Shown here piece after piece: positions 23,658 through 36,754 of a stretch of DNA of 64,000 nt (position 1 is the first letter of the stretch; every line of letters starts with the position of its first letter). The position numbers and the translations under genes were made by a program. Below the pieces are notes generated by a model. It saw only the letters and a program-made list of their open reading frames with translations. It made no database searches and was not told the origin of the DNA. The stretch is from Vitis vinifera (Eukaryota > Streptophyta > Magnoliopsida > Vitales > Vitaceae). The stretch is taken from positions 2,992,501 through 3,056,500 of the forward strand of contig NC_081811.1 in NCBI RefSeq assembly GCF_030704535.1. The letters run 5' to 3'.

Positions 23658-24010
23658 GGAAGGACTTGAACGTTAAAACCCACGTGAAAAAGCAAAACTG
23701 GGAAAATGGGTTTTCATGGTTATGTATCTATTGACCCCGATTGTCAACTTTTGTTGTGAAAAACAACGAAAAAAAGAATGTGTATAAAAAAAAAAAAAAA
23801 AAACAAAAACACCAAATACAGGCGTAGAGAGAGAGAGAGAGACATACAGAGAAAGACACACACAGATGGAGAAGAAGATTACTTCGTATGAGGGACTGGA
23901 GCTTTCATGGATACGATGGTTGAATTCTTGAGGACTTGGGAGGAGAGAGAAAGTAGAGAGAGAAAGCTAAGGGAGGAAAATTAAAAATAAAAAAGAAAAA
24001 TAAATACAAA
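23658..24010 (-). promoter_or_regulatory. 5' UTR and proximal promoter of the ELM2/SANT gene
   Basis: Upstream of the start codon the minus strand is pyrimidine-rich, with a run of CT repeats at about 23826-23842 and a poly-T tract (23787-23803). CT-rich leaders are common in plant genes. No clear TATA box was picked out. Confidence 0.4.
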
Positions 24011-24159
24011 AAGAAAGAAAAACTCCTTGCAGAGAGGTGAGGAACTGTGAGTAAAATCCACTAATGACGATACTACCCTTGCCTTTGCACCTTTTTCTAC
24101 CTGTCTTTTTTTGTAATTGTTTGTCAAGTAATGGCTGTAATTGTAATTTTAATCTTTGG

Positions 24160-24960
24160 ATCTGTTTCCGCCGGTGAGCACTAAAATCATGACATTTAGT
24201 GCCACGTGAGACAATAGACCTATTTTTATTGTGTTATGTTCTTTTATTTAAATAACAAATATTTACAACATTTAAAATACTAAAATTATATATTCATAAA
24301 CATAAAAAATTTAATTTTTTTAAATAATATTTGATTTTTTCTATCTTAAAGGATAAATCAAACATATAAAAATTATTTTTCTTAATTTTTTATTTTCTTA
24401 TTTCTTTATTATTTCTCGAAATTAAACATAAACTAAATAAAATTTTCTTATAAAAAAAATTAAAAATACTTTCCAAAATTACTGTCCAACGCATTTGAAA
24501 TATGTTTGTCTTAGTATATTAAAAATGCTATTTGATACTAATTTTAAAGGAATATTTTTATTATTTCTAATATTTGAAAGATACAACATTTTAAATATAA
24601 AAAAAGTTTTCCAAAATTATCTTACACGAATTCTATATTTAACAATATAAAATGCTACTTCACAAAATCATAATTTACGTTGACTTAAATGCATTATGTT
24701 ACTCATCTCACATGCATCGTTAGAATGCCAAGGTACAAATTGATGCCACAATATGAAATGTACAAATCTAAGGGCATATTTGAAAGAAAATTTGTAAGGG
24801 CCGGGCGTGATATCATAAATAAGTAAGCCTATGAGGTCAATTTATAAATCTTATAAAGTGAAGTACATCATCAATAAATAATAACCAAATCATCCTCAAT
24901 CCAAATGGATAAATTAAATAAATCATGGATATATAAATACGTGTCTTTTTAAATGTAAAA
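24160..24960. other. AT-rich spacer
   Basis: No gene, RNA or element ends recognised between the two divergent promoter-like regions. Confidence 0.5.
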
Positions 24961-24984
24961 GTTCTCTTTGCCAGTTGGGTTAGG

Positions 24985-25271
24985 GTTGGAGTCCGAGCAG
25001 AAACGACTTCGTCACCACGCCTGGTAGCGTTAGCCTAGCCCTAGCCCTAGCCCTAATCCTAACCCTAATTTCTGTTTCTTCTTCTCTCTATAGAATGGTG
25101 GATATGCAATTTGGGGTTGTGGATTGTTGGATGATCAATAGAGGGAGGGGTTGGAAGAGAGAAGATGAAGGCGACTGTGAGTTCCTGAATTTGGAATTCT
25201 CAGCATGTGGATTGGGGTTCCGCTTTGTTCTTGTTCTAGAATTGAGCTGATTTCAGCGCTTCATGCAATTG
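24985..25271 (+). other. Putative first exon of a telo-box-driven transcript
   Basis: A CCCTAG/CCCTAA-rich stretch (25034-25068, telo-box sense and variants) is followed by a pyrimidine-rich leader. A short frame then runs from the ATG at 25094 (about 57 codons, MVDMQFGVVDCW...) and stops before a good donor, CAATTG|GTAAGT, at 25271/25272. A possible acceptor, TTGTTTTAG|GATTTGG, lies at 30905/30906, followed by another short frame from ATGGCGGAC. Neither short peptide is recognised. It may be a non-coding transcript, a 5' UTR with upstream frames, or a gene whose coding part I have missed. Confidence 0.35.
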
Positions 25272-28200
25272 GTAAGTGAAAGTTCTGGTTCATGATATTT
25301 AAATTTGATTATGTTTGTATGTGTGTGGATTTTGTATCTTGAGGAAATGAAGAAATGTAGGGCATTGGTGAAAGTATGCTTATAAGAAGTTTGCATGTAT
25401 GGTGTTTAATGTATTATCTTTATTCAGATGGTCTTAAGCTTGGTAGAGAAAAGGATTTGTGGAATGTCTGTTAATATGTTGTCAGGAACCCTGTGAATAA
25501 CTATCTTATAAACTATAGAGAAATGAGTTGGTGGGTTGGCGCCTAGTGATGTACTATACTGGAGCTTGGTGGCTGCAGTGGAAAATGCAGAAGAGTTGGT
25601 GAGTGCAATCCTAGGAACGAGGTAAGGGTTCTTAGCTGTGCCCCTAATGGTTGGGGTTAGGGCTTCGTTGAGTTGGGTATGCAAGGTTTGAGAAGAGCAG
25701 ACCTTTTTCACATTGCATTAGGTGAAATGGTTGCTGAGAATCTATGATTGTGACCGGGAATGAGAATCTATTTTTACTAAGGATTTTCTGTTTGGATGTT
25801 GAGGAAGTGGAGGAAATAGTGGAAAATGAGGCTTTTGTGTTTTGTTTAGTTTGGTTGCTAAGAGAGTTGTGGAAAGGAAGAAAAAAATCTTCTTTATTTT
25901 GGTTTCATGTAGCTTTCCATCAAATGTCTGGAAATTTTTTGTTTGGTTCCTGAGAAAGTGGGGGAAAGGGAGAGAATTGTTCTAATTCCTTTTTTGTGCA
26001 ATTTGATTACTGAAACGTGAGATTTTTACAGTTTCCAAGAATGCGAAGGAATGAAGAAAGGCCTGACATTTTCAAATTGACTTTTTCAATAATTTTGATT
26101 ATTAATTTACTAAAAAATGAAAACTTTCAATTGAGTTATAGAGAAAGTGGAGGGAAACAAAGAAAAATTGCTGCAATAGAGTGTTGCTGGATAGGTTTTT
26201 TTCTTGTTCTTGTGAGAGACTGGACATTTGATGGAAGGTTATTTCACGCAATAGTTCCTGATGTGTCCAGATACAAGAATGAGATTTCAAGAACCTTTCT
26301 CAATCTGGTTAGCTAGGAATGGAAATAGAATACCCTCCCCATTCTCCCATTCTAGCCAACCAAGCATAGCCTTGATGTCATTCACTAACCCTAGCACCGC
26401 ATTACGTCCGATCTGACCCACTTTGAGCAAATATTGAGTTGATGTGGTTAGCCGCTTCTATCCAGCAGTCAATTCCATAAAATAATCACTGGTACTAGTT
26501 AAGATTGTGAAAAGAAAGTAGATAAATCATGTATGAAGATATCAACCTTGTGCTTCCGTCATCTTCAAATTTTTGGCATCGGAGTAAGAACCATTGATAG
26601 ATGGAAATGCAATTAGAGAAAATCACAATTAGCAGATGACAACATATAGAAATTGAAAAGCAAAACATTGATGAAATGATTAAGATCTAATCGTCGAACA
26701 TTGCAAAAATAGTAGATAGAGATCAGAAGAATATGAATAAATTAAAACCTAAAAGACAAAGAATAGATTCAAGGTATACCTTCATCAATTCTCTTATTCT
26801 CGAATCTTTAGTTAAATCTCAAACACCTTTCTTTTCCATGAAAGATCTCAGGCTCTCTTGGTTTCCTTTGTTAGATCAGCATTAAGGATTTTCATTGTGC
26901 TGCTTCGCCCATTCCTCGTTTGTTCCGCCGCCGAGAGGAATGAGCAAATTATAATGAATGGAAAAAGTGGATTTGCCTTTTTAAGAATGAAAAATAAAAT
27001 TATTATGAAGGCCTGCGGATTCTTTATATTGTATTTCAAGCCCTGTTTATTCAGAAATTTTATATTTGTGGAGGGAATAGGAAACTAGGTTCTTATATCA
27101 CTGAACCAAGATTTAGAATTGGACAACAAGTGTGTCCATATTGAACATTGGACAAACAGAATACTGAACCAAAAGTAGGGTCCGATAAAAAAACTGCCAC
27201 CATACTTTTTGGACACATCCACATTTATATATATATTCCAATATGGATTAGAAATGCAGTGAACATGTAAGGATTCAAATGTTTTTTCTCAATCTTTATC
27301 TACCTATGAACTCCTTAGCTAGTTGAAAAATAAAAGAAGTAGTTTAAACAAGGGTTATACATTATTGTGTCTTCTGTTTGGCAATGGCTTGAAATTTTTT
27401 ATGAAGTTGCATATATTTGATGAATAGGCTTAAATTTGATGAATAAATTGCATATATTGGAGGCTAATAGGCTGACAAATGTGGTAAGATAATAATGTTG
27501 AGCCAAAGAAGGGAAGGGGTGTTGACACTGCACTAAACCTTGTGGAAACAAGGACCTCAACTCTTTCTCATTGAAACAAAAGCACAAAAAAATGATAAAC
27601 AGAAGTGTAAGTTGCCAATACATACCCTTTTATTGGTAACATAAATGGAAGATCTAATCTTCATTGAATGTTTATGATGTAGAAGCTTAAAACAACCTAT
27701 TGTAAATAATTATTTTACATTCTAGTGATTTTTAGAGTTGATTAAGGAAATATCATTATGATGATAATGGTAAGAATTTTGATTATTTGTTCCATTGATA
27801 TTGCATTTATACAAGTCTACACAGCTTATGAATAAACTAGATCTATGGTGGAAAAGGTTGCCCCATTTGCCCTATTTTAAAGCAATTGAAAGCACGGAAA
27901 TTATAGAAACTTGAAGGGCACGAATTATTGAAGTTAAAGTAACGTGCTAATTGAGATCTAAGTTCTAACTTCTGGCAGATGGATATGCCAACACTGGAAT
28001 ATAGCGCCTAAGTTTGAAAGATAACTTGACAACATGACTCATGGAGGCATTCCAAGGATCATTATATTCAATTTTACATAAGATTTAAAAGTACAATCCA
28101 TCCACTTGATTGGTATCAATTACAAAAAATGGGGCTATGAGTTAACAAAAATAAGGCATTAAGTCCAGGTGGAAGATGCCTTCATCAAATCTCTGTATGC

Positions 28201-31200
28201 TTGATCTGAAGATTCTCTTGAGGAAGGGAGTTTGCCAATCCTAGATTTCATTAATAGGTTGGAGTGGCCTATTTAGACTTACCGAACTCAAGTACACAGG
28301 ACCAGTCACAGATCCACCTGATTTGTGCCTACTTTTTGTAAGAGGTTGGTTTTACCTCACACCTCCCTTGTCTCCACTCAAGTCTCTGCTTGACCATGTG
28401 CCCTCCTCTATGCAGGCGCCCCATCTTATCAAATCCAAGTCTTCCTTTGATCAGCTAATCAAGTCCAATTCAAGCCCTCATCTCCAAACGCATCAACACT
28501 CAACCTTGTCCTCCAAATAAGGTGTTCAGCCCCTGCTAATACATACAGATTCAACCTTGTATATCCACAATGCACTGGTACTCAACTGCAGTTGAGATTT
28601 TCCACAACCTTTGTAACCCCTTTCAAATCTGGTTGCACAGCCACAGCTACTTAAATTCACAGACCAAAACAGCAGCAACTTTGTTTGTTGTATTGGGTCA
28701 ATTAATCATCTTGATTATTTAATTAAAGTTTTGACGCTCAGCTCTTCAATGCTCCATATGATCTTCAAATAATCCTCTCTCAGTTCTTGAGATGAAGATC
28801 AGCAATCTCATCTCAGTAGCAACATCACCTCTTGTTTTCAATCTTCCAAATCTGATACAGAGGTGTCTTCAAAACAACAACTGAAATTCCTTTATGCTCT
28901 TTCCGAAACTAATTTTAAAAACGATAAAGATCAGCTCACAAAATCTCTAGTCACTCTCTTCAAATCAGCATTGTGGATTCTCAAATCTAAATTAGACAAC
29001 TATTTTAAATATACGCTCACAAAATCTCTAGTCATTCTCTTAAAATTGGCAGTGGATTCTCCAGAACTGAGTCAGAATTCTCTTTCAACTAAAACTCATT
29101 TGTATCTTTTAATCCACCGTGGGAGCTCTTCAGTGAACTTCAAATATGAGAAGAAGAAGAAAAAGTGGAGAATCAATCTCCATAATCTCAAGAACTTGAT
29201 AGCACATCCTAAAAATCCCCCAAACCTGATCTGAGATTTTTTTTCTTCACTTTTGATTCTGAAATTTCAATCCTCAATTTGCAGCTCTTCAATGAATCTT
29301 CAAGGCTTGAAGAACACTCATTAAACTCTCTTAAGGATGAGGAAGAATTTCAGGTAAGATTTCAAATTCCCTCCCAAAGCTCTCTCAGAACTTAGTTGAA
29401 AATGGATGGCAGCTGTGAGTTTTCCAAGCACTTCTTTGATGATCTAGAGCCACCATAGGCTTTTTCAGTTGGATATGACAAAGGACATGTGGCACCATCT
29501 AATTGGATTCTTAAAATTCAAATCTCGAAGTCCCTAAGCCCACAACAAACTTGGAACAGCATAACAACCTCATTGCAGTGTTTCCTGTGTATACAAGCTC
29601 ATAACAGCCTTTCCCGTGTGCACTCAGTATTTGCAGAATCTGATGCCCTAGGGGCATTGTGCAGTTAATGCGCTCGTCCTGAGGACAAAAATGTGGTTGC
29701 ACATTTTCCAGGCAAGGAACAAGGCTAATTTTGCTCATCAATGGCCCATCAGTCCTCTCTACTCATGCTTGGCACTTTTTGGCCTGCTAAATCCTGTTTT
29801 TGCATGTTCTTGTAACCTCCATATCTTGAGCATTTCTCCACCAATTTTCCTGATTCTTTGTCCATTATCTCGATCATCTTTTCAATTATTAGCATATTTT
29901 TGGACTTCTAAATGCCACTAAAGCATCACTCAAACATAGCTCAATCTTCAAGTACTTTTCTGGCATGGTGGTGATCCAACTTGGAGGTCATCAACACAAG
30001 GTCTTCAATAACTCTTCAAAGCCACTTCTAACACACAAGATGACTCACAACTTTCTAACTTATCATGAGACTTTGACATGAAATATGCCAAAACTCACTT
30101 CATACATTTACAGATAGCTTTACTCCAAACATAGTGGCTGACACAGACATTGTCAGATATGCTGCTATTTGTCTGGAGTGATTTGCTGCTTTTTTATGGT
30201 TGACCAGATTGGAGCAGAGAGGCAGTAAAATATATATGTTTTTGAGAGATGTTCAATTGATTGTGGGAACTATGGTCGTTTAGAAAGCATTAAGTAGGAG
30301 TATTCCAGGTTAATGTTTTGAACTGTATCAAAAATGAATTAAATGGTTTGCTTTCTACCATAAGTATTTTGACAATTTTGCTTTGGGGTTTGGGGATACT
30401 GCCCTTTCCTTTTTATCATTCTTTTTTGGGGTTGGTCAGGGTGGTGTTTGGTAAAGATTGATCTGCACTTAGATTTGGTGTGGGTAACAATGGCTCTAAT
30501 TCAGTGCTACATTTTAGCAAGATAATTGCAGTCAAGAGGTTTGTTTTGATAGTAAGGACTGTTGAATTGATACTCGCGGTAGAAAGGATTTGACTTGTAC
30601 TCATAGATTGATTTGCAATGCAACAACCTTTATTATGTTTGGTCGTTGTATTTGGTGAAGGGTTGTTATTTTGGGGGTTGTTGTAGTTTGTTTGGGTTGT
30701 ATTTTGTGAAGATAGGTCTGCACTTCAATCTGGTACAGGGATTGCAATGACTATAGTTCTAGAGGCTTCTTCTGATGAGTTAATTGCACTCAGGGGCTTG
30801 GTTTGTGTGTGAGTTATATGTTGAATTACTTTAATTTTTGTAACTGAAGGACTTGACTCATACAATTAGATTGGCCTCCAGTGTGATGTCTTTTATCTTG
30901 TTTTAGGATTTGGTTTTGAGACGCTGAGTGGAAGGGTGACTATGGCGGACTGTATTTTGTTTGCAAGAACAGATATCAGTGGCTGCGGAGGAATGGTTAT
31001 GCTGTTACAGATACATGAAATGCAAAAGAATTATCTCTGGAATCAGGGAGGTGGTTTTTCTTTCTGAACTTTTTGAGACAGCATCTCTACTTTTGTTGTT
31101 TCTGTAATGTTACATTTTTTACTTTAAAGGTTTATCCTTTCTTTCTCTTCTAAATTGACTCGGTTCCATATGTGGCCAAAGGTGTTGAGGCCACCTGACT

Positions 31201-34200
31201 GCCTTTACACCTTCGCGTCATATGTAGCCCAAGGTGTCAAAACCACCCCTCTGTCTTTACACCGTAACTTCCATGGGGCCGTACAATATTCTGGTTCATT
31301 CTTTTACATTGAAAAGACACAGGAAATAAGATATCATGTTTGATCTGATGAACACTCTGTAGATTGGGTGGGCTCTGTATGAGTGAGGGAGCACCTTTTT
31401 TTATTTCCCCTTTGTCAGGCTATACCTTTTGTTTATCCCTTTGTATACAGCCTGTGTACCTTGCTGTATAGCTCCTTTCACTAATATACAGATATCTTAT
31501 CTTTGTTTATCAAAATTCTGATGGAAACTCTGCATTTGTTATTATTCCTTCCCTGTTCTTTTCTTTGAAAAATGATTGGCTAGCAAGATCATAAGTTTCT
31601 TATTCTGAAAGATGTGGTGATTTATATTTTCATCCCAAGTGTTATGATTTTCAATCTCCAATTTCACATAAGCTTGTTACCCCAAAACTTGCAGCTTCAT
31701 AGTCTTTTTCATTTGTTTTCGTCTCGCAGCATTTTTTAGCTTCATCTACTCTCAAATGTGTGTAAACCTTTATTTTTTGCATCTGATTGTTATTTATTTT
31801 TGTTTTTCCCTGACAAATATTTTGATCAAATGTAAATTCTGTAAGCAACACATACAATCAAATCTCTGCTCTGGTAGTGGGATCAGGTGTTAATTTTTTG
31901 TCTGAAGCTTTTTGTTTTCTTGTTAATTAATTGAGACAATTCTTGATTCAATTTTGATGGATAGCCAACCACAAAGGCAACTCCTAAATCCTGTTGAGAA
32001 GTTTGCCATCAGTTCACAAGAGTCAACATGGAAGCATAGTCCATGAAGTGGAGCAGTTTGAGCATGCTGATAAACTAACCTCATGGCTTTTTTGGAAAGT
32101 AAAGACATATTACTCGATTTCTTGAAAATATAAGGTATCTATAATTGCTACTGCTATTACTGAGTCCTCTGTATCATTACATGCTTTGTCTTTTGTATGT
32201 GTCCATTACCAGTACTCATCTCAGGCTTTCCTTGCCTATTTTCATCATCTACAGGTGCTCTTCCTTTTCACATGAAAAACTTAGTGTGCTCATGAAGTAA
32301 CATGCTCTTCTTTATCTTGGGTTTCAATGGCACGCCAAGTCTACCCAGGTAGTACTGTAAAATATAATAAACCATCAGATATTGGGATGGAAAGAGACAA
32401 CAGAAGCCTGACAAAAGATCTGCGGTTCTTATTTCTTGGTGGTTTTGGGGGAGAAAGTATGAGCCTATATGCTTCCATCTCTTTGAGGTTATTACCAATG
32501 AACTTGAGAAGCCTTCTCATCATATGGGGATAATGAAGCAAAAGGGCATGGATGTTTATGTGAAGTAAGTTATTGATTGGTTGGAGGATGTGGAGCGACT
32601 TATGTTAATGACATGCAGAAAACACTTTTGATGTTGACATTCTCAACATTGTTATAGGAAAGTTTTTACTTCATCTGCTTTCAAGGATATGTTTATGGAA
32701 GCAAAACTCACGAGGAAAAGGGTGTTACTCTTTAAACATATATGTGTAAATTCCATGTAAGTTCTTTTGTATCTCTCCAATCAGCAAGATGTTTCTTAGT
32801 TCTAACTAGCGGTGAATGAAGAGGATGGCCAACCCCAACGCAATTTGGATCTTTCATCTTTGTTGTAGGGTGGGCCTATCCCATAAACATAACCCCATGT
32901 TGGTTCTGTTTAAATTTCCTCTAAAGAAGAGGGGATTGAAAAAAAAATGCTTGGTTTGATTGCTTTAGTAGTATTTCTTTGTCAGGGACATTTGATTTAA
33001 ATAAAATTCCATCTTATGGTTAGTTCAACTGTTTACTTATGTTAATATGACATGATTTTGTTGGGAAATTAATGATCTTTGTAGGGTCTGGGGTTTAAGG
33101 AGACACAGTACAGTTTGTAAGTTAAGGCCTATGATATCCTAACTGAAGAAACCTCATCAGGGTACCTTGTAAAAACCTTCATTATTTTGAACCAATATAA
33201 AATATTATTGTGATGGATATATGAAAGGGATTCAGGTAGTTTAAATTTCTAGGGTTTTAGATGGCCCCACTTTAGATTCAATGATAATCATGCTGACATG
33301 TTCTGCTTTAATTTCTATGTTATTTTGCTTCCATTGTTCTATAAATCCATTCGGTTTGTTTTGTTATGGTTGTCATTCACATCTGATTATGCCCATATGA
33401 CTTGCTGATTTGAAATGCTGCTCTATTAAAATAAATCTTGTGTGCGTGTCAAAGGTCTTAATCTCCGAGTCCTTTAGAACTGTAAAAGAATAATTTAAAA
33501 GGCCAAAGCATCCATTAAGGTGTGTTCAAGTGGCATAAAGAATAAAAGCCATACAAAACATGTATTCCAAAAGCAGATAAATTTAGTTATGACATACTAA
33601 ACTGGGTTAAAGAAAAAGACTAAACAATGTGGAAGATAATGCTAACAAAGGCAATCTTTCTAATCTTTGACATGTAAGACTTTTAGCATTGGCCCAAAAC
33701 CTATTATACCAAGCCTTAGATTTAGGAAATCTAGATCAGATCATATGAGATGCCCACTATTGTATGGCATGGGGTGAGTGGGATGGGGGAAGGAATCTCA
33801 ACAAAGTTGGGAAGGTGGCCTCTAAGTTCCTCCAAGGACTTTGATGATCAGAAACTAAAATATAGGCCTGTTCATTAAGTCCCTTTCATGAATCAAGTAC
33901 CATCACCCACTTGCTTAATTACTTTCTTTATTAGCTTTGTTGTGAAGGGAATCCTTGTTTTTAGTCCCAACCCTAGACGTGTCAAACTTGGGGGTGGGGT
34001 TGTGGGAAGTCATCCACAATCTCTTTGTCTACAATTGTTCCTAGTCTCACAATCATAACATGCCACGTGACAATTTGTGGGGGTGGGGGGGTGGGGCCAC
34101 AGAATTACCAACCTTATCTTCCAAAATGACAGAACTGCCCCAAGCATGCCACATGCAGTGATGCTATTGACTGCTGGATCAGTGGATCACATTATTGTGT

Positions 34201-36160
34201 GGAACCCAGCCTGGTGGTTCTGTCCTGGTTTATATCACAAGGGTGTACTAATACCCAAACCAAGAAATATTAGCATATCCATAAACTTTAAGTTTTTAAA
34301 AAATGGGCATGCAATGGCAAGGTTATGAGACCCATAAGTGTGTCTTTTCTATTGTTTTTCTTCTCTTGCTTTTGTTCATCTCCCTGATAAACAGAGTAAA
34401 AGTTGTATTTGTTTACTTGAACATGGACCACACACCATGTTCTCTACACAGTGGCTTCACACATAGAAGTACAGCAGGACTAAAAAGGATTGGCTAGTCG
34501 AGCAGGGACCTTTTGCGCTTAGCGATAAACTTTGGAACATACATCAAGATAACGCTAATATAAAATCTGGGGTGGGATATATTCTCTTTCAATGTAAAAA
34601 CATTAAAGGTGGGATTTGAGAATAAGTTAAAAAAAAAAAAAAAGAAAGGAGGAAAGATAGGTATATGAAATTTTCCTGAAGATTGATTCACATTCTTTGG
34701 CATTCTTCCCCTTAAAATATTTCCATCTGTAGGAGAGGGACCAAGGCCTATTGTTATTATATTCTATTATTTTTTAATCTGCTAGTAATCGTTGTTAAAG
34801 AAAGTTGCCTCATTTAGTAACTTAACGGGCAACATTCTCATCAATTTGTGGATTTGCTTGTGAAGTTGGTGCATGTGGTCCTAATACAGGCGGCAAGCTA
34901 ATCCTTTACTGATAATATTATACTGACCACCTATGCATATAGGAACTTTATTTTTTAATTTTTTTTTATTGGATGGATTTAGACAAAAGCCACCCAATAA
35001 TTAACCATCCAAACCCATTCCCTAGAACTAGTCTTTATAGGAAATGATGTTGTTTGTATTTATGATTGGATACACTTGATACTTTTGTGGTAAAAATTCA
35101 TGGCAAGGATGAAGAACTTCTGTGACTTTTTGCCGCTTAATGTTTGTTCTGGTGTAAATTTAAAGTTATAAACCCTCAAAAGAATCGAGTCAAATTTCAG
35201 TAGAGGGTATGGTATCAAATAGTTCCTCACTTTTTCATTGTTTTTCTTGGAACCTTTGATTTGCCAGATTATCATATACATGATATTGAAGCCTATGGAC
35301 CTCTAACTAATGCCAGCTTACTTAAGCAAGACAAATCTTAGTTGATAAAAAATTGCACATTCTAGCCGACACTTTAGTAGACAATCTAAAATGAACTACA
35401 AGGAGTCATTTTCACAAAGTTAGAGTGAGGGGGGGAATGTATTAAGGCATAATCATGAATAGGACAAGTAAACTAATACACACCAAATAATTAGTTCACC
35501 TGATTCACAACCAACTCGGCCATGAACCGACTGCCAAATGTCGAGATTATGTAAGCTATAAGATCACAATCTTCAGGCAAATGGGCATTATTTAATTTAC
35601 TAGGTGATCCAGAGTTTCAGGACTAGGCCATGACCTTTCTAATTTTAATTGGAAAGCGAAATGCTTTGCCTTTGTATAGAGTGACATAATCTCATGTAAA
35701 AACCTCAGTATTAGGTAATCCAACACTAGGGTTTCTAATCAATGGTTAGCAGGTTCTTTTTAGGTATAGTTTTGGTTGTGTTTAGGGTTCTATCAGCACA
35801 CGTGCACATATATAGTCCACAAGTTTCATACTAATGTTATTATTTTAAACATTCTTAGTTGGAGCTTATCAAGAGAATTAAAGATTAAAGACCAAATGGG
35901 GGGACCATTTGGACTATAATTGAGCTAGTTGTGTCTTTTCTTAAAGCTTTTTAGGGTTTAGATTGCTTCCACAAACCCCCTAAGCATCCATGGTTACCTA
36001 AGAAAAGGAACCTAACTCATGCCAACAATGGAAATTGCCTGCCATTGTGTCCCTCATTGACAATGACCAGGTTGGCGTCATGACTCGCCACGTAATGTTG
36101 TCGAACCTTTGCCATGGACATGGTGCATATACATATAGACATGCACATACACATGTGTGT
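25272..36160. other. Long region without a supported gene
   Basis: Only short frames without domains. Visible structure: degenerate copies of a GTTTGGTTCCTGAGAAAGT-like phrase between 25780 and 26200 (resembling ends of small DNA transposons), a direct repeat of about 45 bp at 31172-31262, and (from about 35.4 kb) the NF-YB upstream region, with a G-box CACGTG at 35799-35804. Part of the region may be an intron of the putative transcript starting near 24985. Confidence 0.45.
31172..31262. repeat. Imperfect 45-bp tandem duplication
   Basis: Two adjacent copies share CATATGT.GCC.AAGGTGT, then ..ACCACC and CTG.CTTTACACC (31172-31216 and 31218-31262). They differ at several positions, so this is an old local duplication. 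No function is evident. Confidence 0.7.
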
Positions 36161-36166
36161 AACGTC

Positions 36167-36173
36167 TATATAG
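36167..36173 (+). promoter_or_regulatory. TATA box of the NF-YB gene
   Basis: TATATAG, 54 bp upstream of the start codon, implying a start site near 36195-36205 and a very short 5' UTR. Confidence 0.55.
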
Positions 36174-36226
36174 CAGCGACGACGTGTCTGTGTTTGACAG
36201 GATCAAGTTTCTCTTTATAGATCAAG

Positions 36227-36754
36227 ATGGTTGATGATATAGGTACTAATGCAGATAGAGACTATGATCATAAGTATAATTATGCAGGTGGTAGCAGTGT
36301 TTCGGCTGAGGATGGGATCATCAAGGAACAAGATCGATTGCTGCCGATCGCCAATGTTGGACGGATCATGAAGCAGATCCTGCCACCTAATGCAAAAATC
36401 TCCAAGGAAGCAAAAGAAACCATGCAAGAATGTGTCTCGGAGTTCATTAGCTTTGTGACTGGAGAAGCATCTGACAAGTGTCACAAGGAGAAGCGCAAGA
36501 CTGTCAATGGGGACGACATTTGTTGGGCTTTGGGAACTTTAGGGTTTGATGACTATGCTGAACCGCTTAAAAGGTATTTGCATAGATATAGGGAGTTAGA
36601 AGGTGAGAAAGCTAACCAGAGTAAGGCTAGTGAAGAAAATGATGAACCTTCAAATTATAGAGGTGAACCACCAATGAAGCATACAGTTTCACCTGCTCCA
36701 CTGAAGTTCAATGTGCTTGAGAGGAGTAATAGCTCTCTTTCCAAGCGACTTTAG
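36227..36754 (+). CDS. NF-YB: NF-YB (HAP3) transcription factor subunit, NF-YB5-like
   Basis: A single uninterrupted frame of 175 residues, intronless. It encodes the histone-fold B subunit of the CCAAT-binding trimer NF-Y. After a variable acidic/Asn-rich N terminus (1-33) the conserved core runs from about 35 to 127: [35 protein letters not shown], then [20 protein letters not shown] and [17 protein letters not shown]. This covers the DNA-contact start, NF-YC dimer face and NF-YA contact region. The polar tail (128-175) is poorly conserved. The core lacks the LEC1-type residues and most resembles Arabidopsis NF-YB5 (recalled, no search). It would act in the nucleus with NF-YC and NF-YA. All core residues appear intact and a TATA box is suitably placed, so the gene looks functional. 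Confidence 0.95.
   Translation: MVDDIGTNADRDYDHKYNYAGGSSVSAEDGIIKEQDRLLPIANVGRIMKQILPPNAKISKEAKETMQECVSEFISFVTGEASDKCHKEKRKTVNGDDICWALGTLGFDDYAEPLKRYLHRYRELEGEKANQSKASEENDEPSNYRGEPPMKHTVSPAPLKFNVLERSNSSLSKRL

Noticed and set aside
28863-29234. Open frame of 123 codons
   Set aside because: Lys/Leu/Ser-rich translation of AT-rich DNA with internal repetition (CACAAAATCTCTAGTCA twice); no family match.
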